A stretch of DNA of 64,000 nucleotides. Source: Oxalobacteraceae bacterium AB_14. GTDB taxonomy: Bacteria > Pseudomonadota > Gammaproteobacteria > Burkholderiales > Burkholderiaceae_D. Below the pieces are notes generated by a model. It was not told where the DNA came from, ran no database searches, and worked only from the letters and a program-made list of their open reading frames with translations. The position numbers and the translations under genes were made by a program. Positions 18,254 through 26,506 of this stretch are shown piece by piece. The stretch spans positions 88,515 to 152,514 of the forward strand of contig KB906725.1 of the NCBI GenBank assembly GCA_000381565.1, written 5' to 3'. Within the stretch, counting starts at the first letter, position 1. Every line of letters begins with the position of its first letter.

Positions 18254-20167
18254 ATGATGCAAACAAGCCCACGCCGCCCGCCCCGCCCGCCCCGCCTGGC
18301 GCTGCTGACCCTGTGGCTGGCCGCCGCCACGCTGCAGGCGGCGGCCGATCCGCTGGCGCCGGCGGCGCGCTGGAGCGCCTACACCGCCGGCCGCGCCGCC
18401 ACGCCGCCGATGGGATGGAGCAGCTGGAACGCCTTCGGCACCGACATCGACGAGGCCAAGATCCTCGGCTCGGCCCAGCGCATCGTCGACACCGGACTGG
18501 CCGCGCGCGGCTACCGCTACATCAACATCGACGACGGCTGGGCGGCGCGCCGCCAGATGCCGGACGGCCGCCTGGCGATCCGCGCCGAGCGTTTCCCGTC
18601 GGCGCTGCAGGGCGGCGCCACCAGCTTCCGCCCCTTCACCGACAAGCTGCACGCGATGGGGCTCAAGGCCGGCATCTATTCGGATCTCGGCCGCAACACC
18701 TGTTCCCAGGCCTACTCCGGCGACGAGACCGACCTGCCGAAGGGCAGCGTGCTCGAACGCGAAATCGGCCTGTACGGCCATATCGACCAGGATATCGCGC
18801 TGTATTTCTCCGACTGGGGCTTCGACTTCATCAAGGTCGACGGCTGCGGCCTGCGCGCCTTCGACGCCTGGAATCCCAAGGTGCGTTCAGGCCAGTACCG
18901 CGCGTTGCCGCCCGTGCTGGACCTGGAATCGGTGAGCCGTTCCGACATTCCGGCGGTGCAGGCGGAATTCACGCAGATTAACGCGGCGCTCAAGCGCAAC
19001 AAGCCGGATGGCGACTTCCTGTTGTCGCTATGCATCTGGGGCGCCGCCGACGTGCGCGCCTGGGGTAAAAACTATGGCAATCTTTCGCGCACCAGCGACG
19101 ACATCCGGCCGTCGTGGGCCCGCCTGCTGAGCAATTTCGACAGTGCGGCAAGACGCGAGTTGTACGCGCATCCCGGCAGCTGGAACGATCCCGACATGCT
19201 GTTCATCGGCACCGCCGACTTCGACGCCAGCCATCTGGTGGAGGCGAAATCGCATTTCGCCTTGTGGGCCATGCTGAACTCGCCGCTGATGCTGGGCGCC
19301 GACCTGCGGACCATGCCGCAGCCGCTGATGGACATCGTCGGCAACGCCGACATCATCGCGCTCAACCAGGACCCGGCCGGCAACCAGGCGACGCTCGCCT
19401 ATGACGCCGACGATCTGCAGATCCTGGTCAAACAGCTGGCCTCGGGCCAGAAGGCGGTCGCGCTGTTCAACCGGGGACTGGCGCCGATCGAGGTCGACCT
19501 GACCGCCGAGCAGCTGAAGCTCCGCAACGACGCGCCGGTCACGCTGACCGATCTCTGGTCCAAGGCGGACAGCACCTTCACCAACGAGACCAAGTTGCGG
19601 GTGGCGCCGCGCGAGACGCGGATCTTCCGTGTCCAGGGTACGCGGGCACTGGCGCAGGGCATCTATCTGTCGGAACAGCCGGGCAGCGTGAATCCGGCGG
19701 TGGACGGCGTGCTCAGGCCGCAAGCCGATCCGACCATCTTCCGCTCCTCGTCCGGCTGGAGCGGCACCAAGGGCGCGGGCGAGCGGCCGATGTATGCGGG
19801 CTGGGGCGGCGCACGCGCGGACAGCACGCCGTACGGCCAGACACTGCGGATCGCCGGCGCGCCATACGCCGCCGGCATCGGCATCCTGGCCAATTCGCGG
19901 CTGGAGGTGCGCAACCAGGGCTATCGCAGCCTAAGCACCAAGGTGGGGGTGGACGACTCCGCACAGGATGGAGCGCACGACGTCACGTTCCTGGTCTACG
20001 GCGACGGCAAGCTGCTGGCTAAGAGCAAGCCTTTACGCCGGGGCCAGCCGGCGCAGGCGTTGAACGCCGATGTCGCCGGTGTCAAGCTGGTCGAGCTGGT
20101 GGCGCGCAGCGCGGCCGGCGCCAATGAGCACTTGCCGGTCAGCTGGGGCAACGCCGCGCTGCGGTGA
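18254..20167 (+). CDS. Secreted GH27 alpha-galactosidase with C-terminal NPCBM domain
   Basis: Glycoside hydrolase family 27 alpha-galactosidase (melibiase type) that removes alpha-1,6 galactose from galactomannan, galacto-oligosaccharides or xyloglucan-type chains. It has a signal peptide (LALLTLWLAAATLQAAA) and the family opening TPPMGWSSWNAFG. The nucleophile is Asp196 in FIKVDGCG and the acid/base Asp312 in SWNDPDMLF. After the barrel and the antiparallel beta domain comes an NPCBM-type carbohydrate-binding module (about residues 500-637; AGIGILANSRLEV, KVGVDDSAQ, VTFLVYGDGKLL). AGGAG precedes ATG 18254. It is the second gene of the esterase operon and ends next to a 13-bp hairpin. Length 637 aa. 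Confidence 0.9.
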   Translation: MMQTSPRRPPRPPRLALLTLWLAAATLQAAADPLAPAARWSAYTAGRAATPPMGWSSWNAFGTDIDEAKILGSAQRIVDTGLAARGYRYINIDDGWAARRQMPDGRLAIRAERFPSALQGGATSFRPFTDKLHAMGLKAGIYSDLGRNTCSQAYSGDETDLPKGSVLEREIGLYGHIDQDIALYFSDWGFDFIKVDGCGLRAFDAWNPKVRSGQYRALPPVLDLESVSRSDIPAVQAEFTQINAALKRNKPDGDFLLSLCIWGAADVRAWGKNYGNLSRTSDDIRPSWARLLSNFDSAARRELYAHPGSWNDPDMLFIGTADFDASHLVEAKSHFALWAMLNSPLMLGADLRTMPQPLMDIVGNADIIALNQDPAGNQATLAYDADDLQILVKQLASGQKAVALFNRGLAPIEVDLTAEQLKLRNDAPVTLTDLWSKADSTFTNETKLRVAPRETRIFRVQGTRALAQGIYLSEQPGSVNPAVDGVLRPQADPTIFRSSSGWSGTKGAGERPMYAGWGGARADSTPYGQTLRIAGAPYAAGIGILANSRLEVRNQGYRSLSTKVGVDDSAQDGAHDVTFLVYGDGKLLAKSKPLRRGQPAQALNADVAGVKLVELVARSAAGANEHLPVSWGNAALR

Positions 20168-20210
20168 CGCGGACTTCACTGCCCGGGCCGCCGAACCATG
20201 GAGACCTGCA

Positions 20211-20242
20211 GCTATCGTGCGCGCTATGCCGCGCACGATAGC
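20211..20242 (+). terminator. 13-bp perfect hairpin after the GH27 gene
   Basis: GCTATCGTGCGCG (20211-20223), loop CTATGC, and its exact complement CGCGCACGATAGC (20230-20242) lie 44 bases after the alpha-galactosidase stop. There is no T-tract, so it may stop or protect the mRNA 3' end rather than be a classical intrinsic terminator. It also lies 37 bases before a small start codon with a perfect ribosome site. Confidence 0.5.
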
Positions 20243-20278
20243 CGGCGTAGAGTGGTGGATGCCGCCAAGGAGTCCACC

Positions 20279-20359
20279 ATGAATGGCAATAATCCTCCCC
20301 AGCAAGAACAGCACAGCATCGCCGAACGCGTTGCCCGTCTTGAGACGGCCATGACGGCG
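20279..20359 (+). pseudogene. Probable gene remnant: ribosome site plus about 27 codons
   Basis: AAGGAG sits 7 bases before ATG 20279 and opens MNGNNPPQQEQHSIAERVARL, a normal-looking amphipathic N-terminus. After about 27 codons the frame runs into the 3' end of the opposite-strand SRPBCC gene and becomes antisense sequence (open to 20827). This looks like the 5' end of a small coiled-coil gene cut off by deletion. A chance start is the alternative. Confidence 0.35.
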
Positions 20360-20806
20360 TCACTGGCGTATCTCAGGCTCCACCAGTTGCGCCAGCAGCT
20401 GCAACGATTCCTGCCAGCCCAGGTAACAGGCTTCGGCCGGAATCATCGCCGGTATGCCTTGCTGCACCACCTTCAGCTCGACGCCGCAGAACACCTCGCG
20501 CAAGGTCACCGTGGTCTGCATGCTGCCGGGCAGGTTGGGATCGTCGAACTTGCCGGTGTAAACCAGGCGCTCGTTGGGCACCAGCTCCAGGTACTCGCCG
20601 CCGAAGTGGTGGCCGTCGCCGGTGGTGAAGTTGGTGAACGACATGCGGTAGCCGCCGCCCACCCTGGCGTCCAGCGCATGCACCTTGCCGGTGAAGCCGT
20701 GCGGCGGCAGCCACTTGGCCAGCGCGTCGGCATCCAGGAAGGCCCGGTAGACGCGCTCCGCCTTGGCCTTCAGTACCCGTTGCAGTTGTACAGTATTGGT
20801 AGTCAT
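20360..20806 (-). CDS. SRPBCC (AHSA1-type) domain protein
   Basis: A 148-residue START-like/AHSA1 protein: TVQLQRVLKAKAERVYRAFL, then ADALAKWLPPHGFTGKVHAL, the strand pair GGGYRMSFTNF and GEYLELVPNERLVYTGKF, and the C-terminal helix GWQESLQLLAQLVEPEI. Members have a hydrophobic cavity and mostly unknown ligands. I start at ATG 20806, which has CAGGAG just upstream; the frame continues to 20878 without a ribosome site. It is a single gene, with its 3' end abutting the gene remnant on the other strand. Confidence 0.85.
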   Translation of the reverse strand: MTTNTVQLQRVLKAKAERVYRAFLDADALAKWLPPHGFTGKVHALDARVGGGYRMSFTNFTTGDGHHFGGEYLELVPNERLVYTGKFDDPNLPGSMQTTVTLREVFCGVELKVVQQGIPAMIPAEACYLGWQESLQLLAQLVEPEIRQ

Positions 20807-21010
20807 ATTCGTATCTCCTGTGAGTGAGAGGACATCCCTCTGCAACCTACGACGAACGGCGGCCCGCGAATTCGACACGCCGCGCCCATCCTGCCGGTTT
20901 TTAAATTTGAAACATTAAGGATACGCTATGGGCCGGACTTTTTCCACTTGGCGGCCGCTAGCCCGGCCGGCTCGGCTACACTGCCGTCTTGTACCGGAAA
21001 AGGATCAACG

Positions 21011-21478
21011 ATGGAAAATTATGCCGAGCTGCTGGAAACCCTGGCGCAGCAGGAAAAGGAACTGCAATTCACCGCCTTCACCAGCGACACCGCGCTGGCG
21101 CTGGGCCTGAAGGTGGTCGAGCTGGCCAGGCAAGGCGAGAAAAGCGTCACCGTCAACGTGACGGTCAACGGCAAGGTGCTGTTCCACCACGCGATGCAGG
21201 GCGCCACGCCCGACCAGGCCGACTGGATACGCCGCAAGAGCAATGTGGTGACCCGCTTCGGCCGCTGCTCGTTCCAGATCGGCACCGATTATAAGAATCG
21301 CGGCGTGGCGTTCGAGGAAGTGAAATACCTGGACCCGAAAGAGTACGCGCCCTACGGCGGCTCGTTCCCGGTGGTGGTCAGGAATGTCGGCCTGATCGGC
21401 ACGGCCACCGTCTCCGGCCTGCGCCAGGCCGAAGACCATGCGATCGTGGTCGAGGCGCTGCGAGCCGTGCTGGCCTGA
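21011..21478 (+). CDS. UPF0303 / heme-degrading-domain (HbpS-like) protein
   Basis: A 155-residue protein of the UPF0303 group related to the HbpS/GlcG-like fold: LALGLKVVELARQGEKSVTV, the strand VNVTVNGKVLFHHA, ADWIRRKSNVVTRFGRCSF, and the C-terminal GTATVSGLRQAEDHAIVVEA. Some relatives bind or degrade heme; others are unassigned. I start at ATG 21011 (AAAAGGATCA upstream); the 21 earlier in-frame codons overlap a promoter-like CGGCTACACT. The stop is directly adjacent to the convergent slyX stop with no spare base. Confidence 0.8.
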   Translation: MENYAELLETLAQQEKELQFTAFTSDTALALGLKVVELARQGEKSVTVNVTVNGKVLFHHAMQGATPDQADWIRRKSNVVTRFGRCSFQIGTDYKNRGVAFEEVKYLDPKEYAPYGGSFPVVVRNVGLIGTATVSGLRQAEDHAIVVEALRAVLA

Positions 21479-21694
21479 TCAGTAGTGCGGAGGCGGTTCG
21501 TGCGCCAGCGCGCCGCCACCGCCGCCGCCCTGCGCCTGGTCGCGCACATGTTGCACCAGCGCCGCGCACATCTGCTCGAGCTTGTCGATCTGCTGCTGTT
21601 GCTCGTAGACGCGCTGGTTCAGCGACTCGACGATGTGCTCCTGGTGCGCCAGTTTGATTTCAATATCGATAAAGCGGTCTTCGTTGGTGCTCAC
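21479..21694 (-). CDS. slyX: SlyX family protein
   Basis: A 71-residue coiled-coil protein. SlyX proteins have an acidic, heptad-patterned helix (DIEIKLAHQEHIVESLNQRV, QQQQIDKLEQMCAALV) and end in PPPHY, as does this one (EPPPHY). The role is unknown; in enterics it lies near slyD. I start at GTG 21694 with AGGGAG seven bases upstream. An ATG at 21718 would add eight residues with no better ribosome site. A run of six glycines precedes the tail. Confidence 0.8.
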   Translation of the reverse strand: MSTNEDRFIDIEIKLAHQEHIVESLNQRVYEQQQQIDKLEQMCAALVQHVRDQAQGGGGGGALAHEPPPHY

Positions 21695-21740
21695 GGCATA
21701 CTCCCTGCTGGAAAGCACGCATTCTACCGCCTTAGCGGCC

Positions 21741-22196
21741 TCACTTGAGGTAGACCCCGCCGCACACCACCAGGTCCTCTTCCGGCACGCAGTACATGGA
21801 CTTCGGCTCGATCTGGCCGCTGACCGGATTGGTGAACTTGTAGTCCTGCCAGAACGGCTGCTTTTTCTTCGCCAGCTCGACGCGTTCCTTGACGAAGGCC
21901 TTGCCGTCGACGTCCTTAATTTCCAGCAGGTTCTTGCCGATCATCTTGGCGTTGGCGCCGTGCGCGCGCACCACGCCATTCATGCCGTACACGGTCAGGT
22001 ACAGATCGCGGTCGGTGAACGGGCCATCCTTCCTGTCGATTTCGCTGTAGGTCTTGTCCTTGCCATTGGCCTTCAGGAACTGCAGGGCTTTGTGCACCAT
22101 CGCCTCCGCTTCAGCTTTGGTGGCGACGTCGGCGGCGCGGGCGGCCGGCAGCAGGGAGCAAAAGAAAACGACAGACGCAATGAGCTTGGTACGCAT
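21741..22196 (-). CDS. Periplasmic single-Cache-domain protein
   Basis: A 151-residue exported protein. The signal peptide covers residues 1-21 (LIASVVFFCSLLPAARA). The mature part looks like a single Cache domain without any signalling module: EAEAMVHKALQFLKANGKDK, TDRDLYLTVYGMNGVVRAHG, MIGKNLLEIKDVDGKAFVKE, and the usual end WQDYKFTNPVSGQIEPKSMY. Two cysteines near the C-terminus (YCVPEEDLVVCGG) could form a disulfide. Free-standing Cache proteins are thought to bind small ligands such as carboxylates. Its partner is unknown, and neighbouring genes give no clue. Confidence 0.75.
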   Translation of the reverse strand: MRTKLIASVVFFCSLLPAARAADVATKAEAEAMVHKALQFLKANGKDKTYSEIDRKDGPFTDRDLYLTVYGMNGVVRAHGANAKMIGKNLLEIKDVDGKAFVKERVELAKKKQPFWQDYKFTNPVSGQIEPKSMYCVPEEDLVVCGGVYLK

Positions 22197-22261
22197 GTGT
22201 CACCTCCATTGGAGTCGCGCCAGATTGGCACATACCGATGCTAGCACAAAGCCCAGCTCGA

Positions 22262-24322
22262 CTACGTCTTCGGTGTGGTTAATAGTTCCTTCATCCGTGC
22301 CAGCCGCTCCTTCGGCGTCAGCACCTCGGACTCGGCCGGCACGGCGTTGCCGACGTCGAGCTCCATCTCCTTGATGAAGCGCGACGGATCGCAATGCACC
22401 TGCTCGCCCGCGCGCTTGCGCTTCTTGCACCAGGTGATCTGCAAGGTGCGCTGCGCGCGCGTGATGCCGACGTACATCAGGCGCCGCTCTTCCTGCACGC
22501 GGGCGGCGATGGTCTCGGCCGGCGCGTCGGGGTCGCCCTTGTGCGGCAGGATGCCTTCCTCCACGCCGACCAGGAACACGTGCGGATACTCCAGTCCCTT
22601 CGACGCGTGCAGGGTCGACATGCGCACCGCATCCGGGTCCTCATCCTGGCCTTCGAGCATGGACATCAGCGCCACCATCTGCGTCAGCTCCAGCACGTTT
22701 TTCTCTTCGCTGTCGCGGTCCTTGCCGCCACGGCCGCGCTCCTTGAGCCAGTTGGTGAACTCCAGCACGTTCTGCCACTTGCTCTGGGCGGCGCGCTCGT
22801 CGAACATATCGTAGAGGAAGGATTCGTAGTTGATCGCTTCCAGCAAGTCGTCCAGCACCTGGGCCGCGTTGTCGCCGCTGCCGCTCGGGCCGGGCCGGCT
22901 GGCGCGCGCCTCCAGGTTGTTGATGAAGTTGCAGAACTCGCGCAGCGGCAGCAGCTGGCGGTCGTTCAGCAAGCCTTCGATGCCGCCCTTGAACACCGCC
23001 TCGAACAGCGAGCACTGCCATTGGCCGGAGAAGGTGCCCAGCGTCTCCAGCGTCGACTGGCCGACGCCGCGCCGCGGCGTGGTCACGGCGCGGATGAAGG
23101 CCGGATCGTCGTCGGTGTTGGCCAGCAGACGCAGGTAGCTGATGATGTCCTTGATCTCGGCCTTGTCGAAGAAGCTCTGGCCGCCGGAGATCGTGTACGG
23201 GATGCGTTCCTTGCGCAGGCACTGCTCGATCACGCGCGCCTGGTGGTTGCCGCGGTACAAGATGGCGTAGTCGGACCACTTGTTCTTGCGCTGGAAGTGG
23301 TCGGCCGAGATCATGATCGCCACCTGCTCGGCTTCCTGGTCGTCGTTGGCCATGCCGAGCACGTTGATCGGCTCGCCCAGGCCGTGCTCGGACCACAGCG
23401 ATTTCTCGAACAGTTTGGGGTTGTTGCCGATCACCGCGTTGGCTGCCTGCAGGATGCGGGTGGTGGAGCGGTAGTTCTGCTCCAGCTTGATCACCTGCAG
23501 GTCGGGGAAGTCGGTCTGCAGCGTCTTCAGGTTTTCCACCGAGGCGCCGCGCCAGGCGTAGATCGCCTGGTCGTCGTCGCCCACGGCGGTGAACATCGGC
23601 TTCTTGCCGATGCCCGTCACCAGCAGCTTGACCAGCTCGTACTGGCAAGTGTTGGTGTCCTGGTACTCGTCCATCAGCAGGTAGCGCAGGCGGCGCTGCC
23701 ACTTGTCGCGCACCGGCTCGTTGTCGCGGAACAGTTCCACCGGCAGGCGGATCAGGTCGTCGAAGTCCACCGCCTGGTAGGCCGACAGGGTCGCCACGTA
23801 GCTGGCGTAGATGCGCGCCGACTGCGCCTCGTCCTCGTCCTTGGCGTTGTGCAGCGCGACCGTCGGATCGACCAGGCCGTTCTTCCACAGCGAAATGTCG
23901 GTCTGTATGCGCCGCACCACCTGCTTGTCGGTGGTGATCGCCATGTCCTGGATCAGCGAGCCGCAATCGTCGCTGTCCATGATGGAGAAACGGTCCTTGA
24001 GGCCGACGCCGTTGGCTTCCTGGCGCAGGATCTTGACGCCCAGCGAGTGGAAGGTCGAGACCGTCAGCTGCTTCGCCTGCCGGGGCTGCTTGAGCAGCTT
24101 GGCGATACGCTCCTGCATCTCCAGCGCCGCCTTGTTGGTGAAGGTCAGCGCGGCGATGGTGCGCGGATCGTAGCCGCGGTCCTCGATCAGGTGGGCGATC
24201 TTCTGGGTGATCACGCGCGTCTTGCCCGAGCCCGCGCCGGCCAGCACCAGGCAGGGGCCGTCCAGGTACATGACGGCCTCGCTCTGCGGGACATTAAGAC
24301 CGAATTGGGGGGCTTTGGACAT
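22262..24322 (-). CDS. rep: ATP-dependent DNA helicase Rep (UvrD/Rep family)
   Basis: Superfamily 1 3'-to-5' helicase that clears proteins ahead of the replication fork. The Walker A motif is GAGSGKT (residues 29-35), with Q-motif LNVPQSEA before it. Further motifs are TFTNKAALEMQERI, VSTFHSLGVKIL, the DEXX box LLMDEYQDTN, GDDDQAIYAWRGA, LEQNYRSTTRIL and STLHASKGLEYPHVF. The length of 686 residues and the overall pattern fit Rep (about 673 aa in E. coli) better than UvrD or PcrA. A palindromic repeat lies upstream, between this gene and the oxidoreductase gene on the same strand. Confidence 0.93.
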   Translation of the reverse strand: MSKAPQFGLNVPQSEAVMYLDGPCLVLAGAGSGKTRVITQKIAHLIEDRGYDPRTIAALTFTNKAALEMQERIAKLLKQPRQAKQLTVSTFHSLGVKILRQEANGVGLKDRFSIMDSDDCGSLIQDMAITTDKQVVRRIQTDISLWKNGLVDPTVALHNAKDEDEAQSARIYASYVATLSAYQAVDFDDLIRLPVELFRDNEPVRDKWQRRLRYLLMDEYQDTNTCQYELVKLLVTGIGKKPMFTAVGDDDQAIYAWRGASVENLKTLQTDFPDLQVIKLEQNYRSTTRILQAANAVIGNNPKLFEKSLWSEHGLGEPINVLGMANDDQEAEQVAIMISADHFQRKNKWSDYAILYRGNHQARVIEQCLRKERIPYTISGGQSFFDKAEIKDIISYLRLLANTDDDPAFIRAVTTPRRGVGQSTLETLGTFSGQWQCSLFEAVFKGGIEGLLNDRQLLPLREFCNFINNLEARASRPGPSGSGDNAAQVLDDLLEAINYESFLYDMFDERAAQSKWQNVLEFTNWLKERGRGGKDRDSEEKNVLELTQMVALMSMLEGQDEDPDAVRMSTLHASKGLEYPHVFLVGVEEGILPHKGDPDAPAETIAARVQEERRLMYVGITRAQRTLQITWCKKRKRAGEQVHCDPSRFIKEMELDVGNAVPAESEVLTPKERLARMKELLTTPKT

Positions 24323-24377
24323 CGGGCAACGATCTGGCTAGGGAACAGCCAGCCATTGTACAGCCCCGCGCCGCCGC

Positions 24378-24405
24378 CGTCGTTCCCGCGCAAGCGGGAA
24401 TGACG
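24378..24405. repeat. REP-like palindrome (single unit)
   Basis: CGTCGTTCCCGCG-CAAG-CGGGAATGACG, the CGTCATTCCCGCG...CGGGAATG type of dispersed palindrome. It lies 15 bases beyond the 3' end of the oxidoreductase gene and before rep. Related copies are at 53264-53335 and 62560-62639. Confidence 0.75.
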
Positions 24406-24420
24406 TCGATACGCCGGCTC

Positions 24421-25413
24421 TTAAAATCCCGACAACACGATCTTGCCGATGGTGCGGCGGCTTTCCAGCGCCTCATGCGCGCGGCGCAGGTTGGCGGCGC
24501 TGATCTTGCCGTAGACCTCGCCCAGCGTGGTCTTGAGCTTGCCGGCGTCGATCAGCGCGGCCACCTCGTCGAGCAACTGGTGCTGTTCGATCATGTCCGG
24601 CGTGCCGAACATCGAGCGGGTGAACATCATTTCCCACACCCAGGTCACGCTCTTGGCGAACAGCTGGTCCATGTCCAGCGGCGCGGTGTTGTGGACGATG
24701 CTGACCACCTTGCCCTGCGGCGCGATCACCTGCGCGATGGCGTCGAAGTGCGGGTCGGTGTCGCTCAGGCACAGCACGTAGTCGACGCTGGCGATCTGCA
24801 GCGCCAGCAGCTGCGCCGCCATGTCGCCGTTGTGGTCGATCACGTGGTCGGCGCCCCGTTCGCGCACCCACTGGGCCGATGCCGGACGCGAGGCGGTGGC
24901 GATCACGGTCAGGCCAGCCAGTTGCTTGGCCAGCTGGATCGCGATCGAACCGACGCCGCCGGCGCCGCCGATGATCAGCGCGCGCTTGCCGGCGTCGGCG
25001 CCGTCGCGGCGGATCGCCAGGCGGTCGAACAGCGCTTCCCAGGCCGTGATCGAGGTCAGCGGCAGGGCGGCGGCGTGGTTGAAGTCCAGGCTGGCCGGCT
25101 TGCGGCCGACGATGCGCTCGTCGACCAGGTGGAATTCGCTGTTGGCGCCCGGGCGGACGATGCTGCCGGCGTAGTAGACCGCGTCGCCCACCTTGAACAG
25201 GGTCACGTCCGGGCCGACCGCGGTCACGGTGCCGGCGGCGTCCCAGCCCAGCACGCGCGGGGCGGCATCGGCCGCTTCGCCGGCGCGCACCTTGGTGTCG
25301 ACCGGGTTGACGGAAACGGCTTCGATCTTGACCAGCAGGTCGTGGCCGCTGGCGACAGGCACGGCGATTTCCACGTCTTGCAGGACGGTATTGGCGACGG
25401 CGATGGCTTTCAT
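24421..25413 (-). CDS. Zinc-type alcohol dehydrogenase-like / quinone oxidoreductase
   Basis: A 330-residue member of the medium-chain dehydrogenase superfamily (YhdH/ZADH or quinone-oxidoreductase group, zinc-free). The N-terminal GroES-like part is IAVPVASGHDLLVKIEAVSV, then NPVDTKVRAG, and the Rossmann part has IIGGAGGVGSIAIQLAK (NADPH binding). The structural-zinc cysteines of classical alcohol dehydrogenases are absent. GGAGC lies before ATG 25413. The frame is open back to 26097, but that extension is antisense to the LysR gene. Divergent from that LysR gene across 102 bp, which suggests it is the regulator's target. Substrate unknown. Confidence 0.85.
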   Translation of the reverse strand: MKAIAVANTVLQDVEIAVPVASGHDLLVKIEAVSVNPVDTKVRAGEAADAAPRVLGWDAAGTVTAVGPDVTLFKVGDAVYYAGSIVRPGANSEFHLVDERIVGRKPASLDFNHAAALPLTSITAWEALFDRLAIRRDGADAGKRALIIGGAGGVGSIAIQLAKQLAGLTVIATASRPASAQWVRERGADHVIDHNGDMAAQLLALQIASVDYVLCLSDTDPHFDAIAQVIAPQGKVVSIVHNTAPLDMDQLFAKSVTWVWEMMFTRSMFGTPDMIEQHQLLDEVAALIDAGKLKTTLGEVYGKISAANLRRAHEALESRRTIGKIVLSGF

Positions 25414-25484
25414 GGTTTGCTCCAGATAAAAAGTTTTGATGGACGCAGTATGGATCGCCGCATTTACTTTGATAATTGGCATAA

Positions 25485-25505
25485 TGATGAAATCATTCTT
25501 CATCA
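25485..25505. promoter_or_regulatory. Candidate LysR operator: TGATGAA-N7-TTCATCA
   Basis: A perfect 7-bp inverted repeat with a 7-base spacer sits in the 102-bp AT-rich divergent region, 10 bases before the LysR start codon. It fits the interrupted-dyad (T-N11-A) form of LysR-type sites, and its place suggests autoregulation plus control of the oxidoreductase gene. Confidence 0.55.
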
Positions 25506-25515
25506 AATCAATAAA

Positions 25516-26424
25516 ATGGCTCTGGACCTGACCGACGTGGCGCTGTTTGTGCGGGTATGCGCGACCCGCAACCTGTCCGCCGCCGGGCGCGAGTTCGGCC
25601 TGTCGCCGGCCGCCTCCAGCACCCGCATGGCGCAGCTGGAAAAGCAGCTGGGCGCGCGCCTGCTGCACCGGACCACGCGCCAGATCACCGTCACGCAGGA
25701 CGGCGAAGTGTTCCTGGAACGCGCCGTGGCGCTGCTGGACGCGGCCGAGCAGGCGTCGGCGGCGGTCGGCCACGGCAACGCCCAGGCGCAGGGCCTGCTG
25801 CGGGTGGCGGCCTCGGTGACCTTCGGAAGGCTGTACATCGTGCCCGAGGTGGCGCAGTTCCTGGAAGAACACCCCGGCGTGCAGCTGGACCTGCGCCTGT
25901 CCGACAGCACCCACGACCTGGCGGCGGACGGCATCGATGTCGCCATCCGCGTCGGCCCGCTGCGCGATTCGGCGCTGGTGGCGCGGCCGCTGGCGCCGAG
26001 CAAACTGGTGCTGTGCGCCTCGCCCGACTACCTGCGCCGGCGCGGCGTGCCGCAGCAGCCGTCCGACCTGTTGCAGCACGAATGCCTGGTGCTGCAAGCG
26101 ATGAATCCGTGGCGGCTGCGCGAACGCGACGGCAGCGAGCTGCTGGTGCGCGTCGGCGGCCGCTTCCGCAGCGACAACGGCGAAGCGCTGCGCGACGCCG
26201 CCATCGCCGGGCTGGGCATCGGCCTGTCGTCGACCTGGCTGGTCGCGGACCAGCTGCGCAGCGGCGCCCTGGTGCGGGTGTTGCCCGGCTACCAGACCAC
26301 CGATTCGGTGATTTCCGCCGTCTACCTGAACCGCCGTTTCCTGCCGCCCAAGAGCCAGGCCTTCATCGACTTCTTCAGCCGGCGCTTCGGGCCGGAACCC
26401 TTTTGGGACGAGGGCATCGCCTGA
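25516..26424 (+). CDS. LysR family transcriptional regulator
   Basis: A 302-residue LysR-type regulator. The winged helix-turn-helix lies at residues about 5-65 (DVALFVRVCATRNLSAAGRE, SSTRMAQLEKQLGARLLHRT) and the periplasmic-binding-like effector domain at about 90-295 (LLRVAASVTFGRLYIVPEVA, IRVGPLRDSALVARPL, GLGIGLSSTWLV). It belongs to the CrgA/DmlR-like subgroup that typically controls a divergent oxidoreductase gene, as here. The start is ATG 25516. The candidate operator overlaps its promoter region. Confidence 0.9.
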   Translation: MALDLTDVALFVRVCATRNLSAAGREFGLSPAASSTRMAQLEKQLGARLLHRTTRQITVTQDGEVFLERAVALLDAAEQASAAVGHGNAQAQGLLRVAASVTFGRLYIVPEVAQFLEEHPGVQLDLRLSDSTHDLAADGIDVAIRVGPLRDSALVARPLAPSKLVLCASPDYLRRRGVPQQPSDLLQHECLVLQAMNPWRLRERDGSELLVRVGGRFRSDNGEALRDAAIAGLGIGLSSTWLVADQLRSGALVRVLPGYQTTDSVISAVYLNRRFLPPKSQAFIDFFSRRFGPEPFWDEGIA

Positions 26425-26506
26425 GCGGGCGCAGTCGTCTTGGTGACAGATGCGTTACCATGCGGGGATGAGGCGCGCGTGCGCCTGGCTTTGACATGGC
26501 TTCTTT

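Noticed and set aside
24421..26097. A 558-codon frame extending the oxidoreductase backwards through the LysR gene
   Set aside because: The ribosome site and family N-terminus are at 25413; the extension is antisense to lysR.
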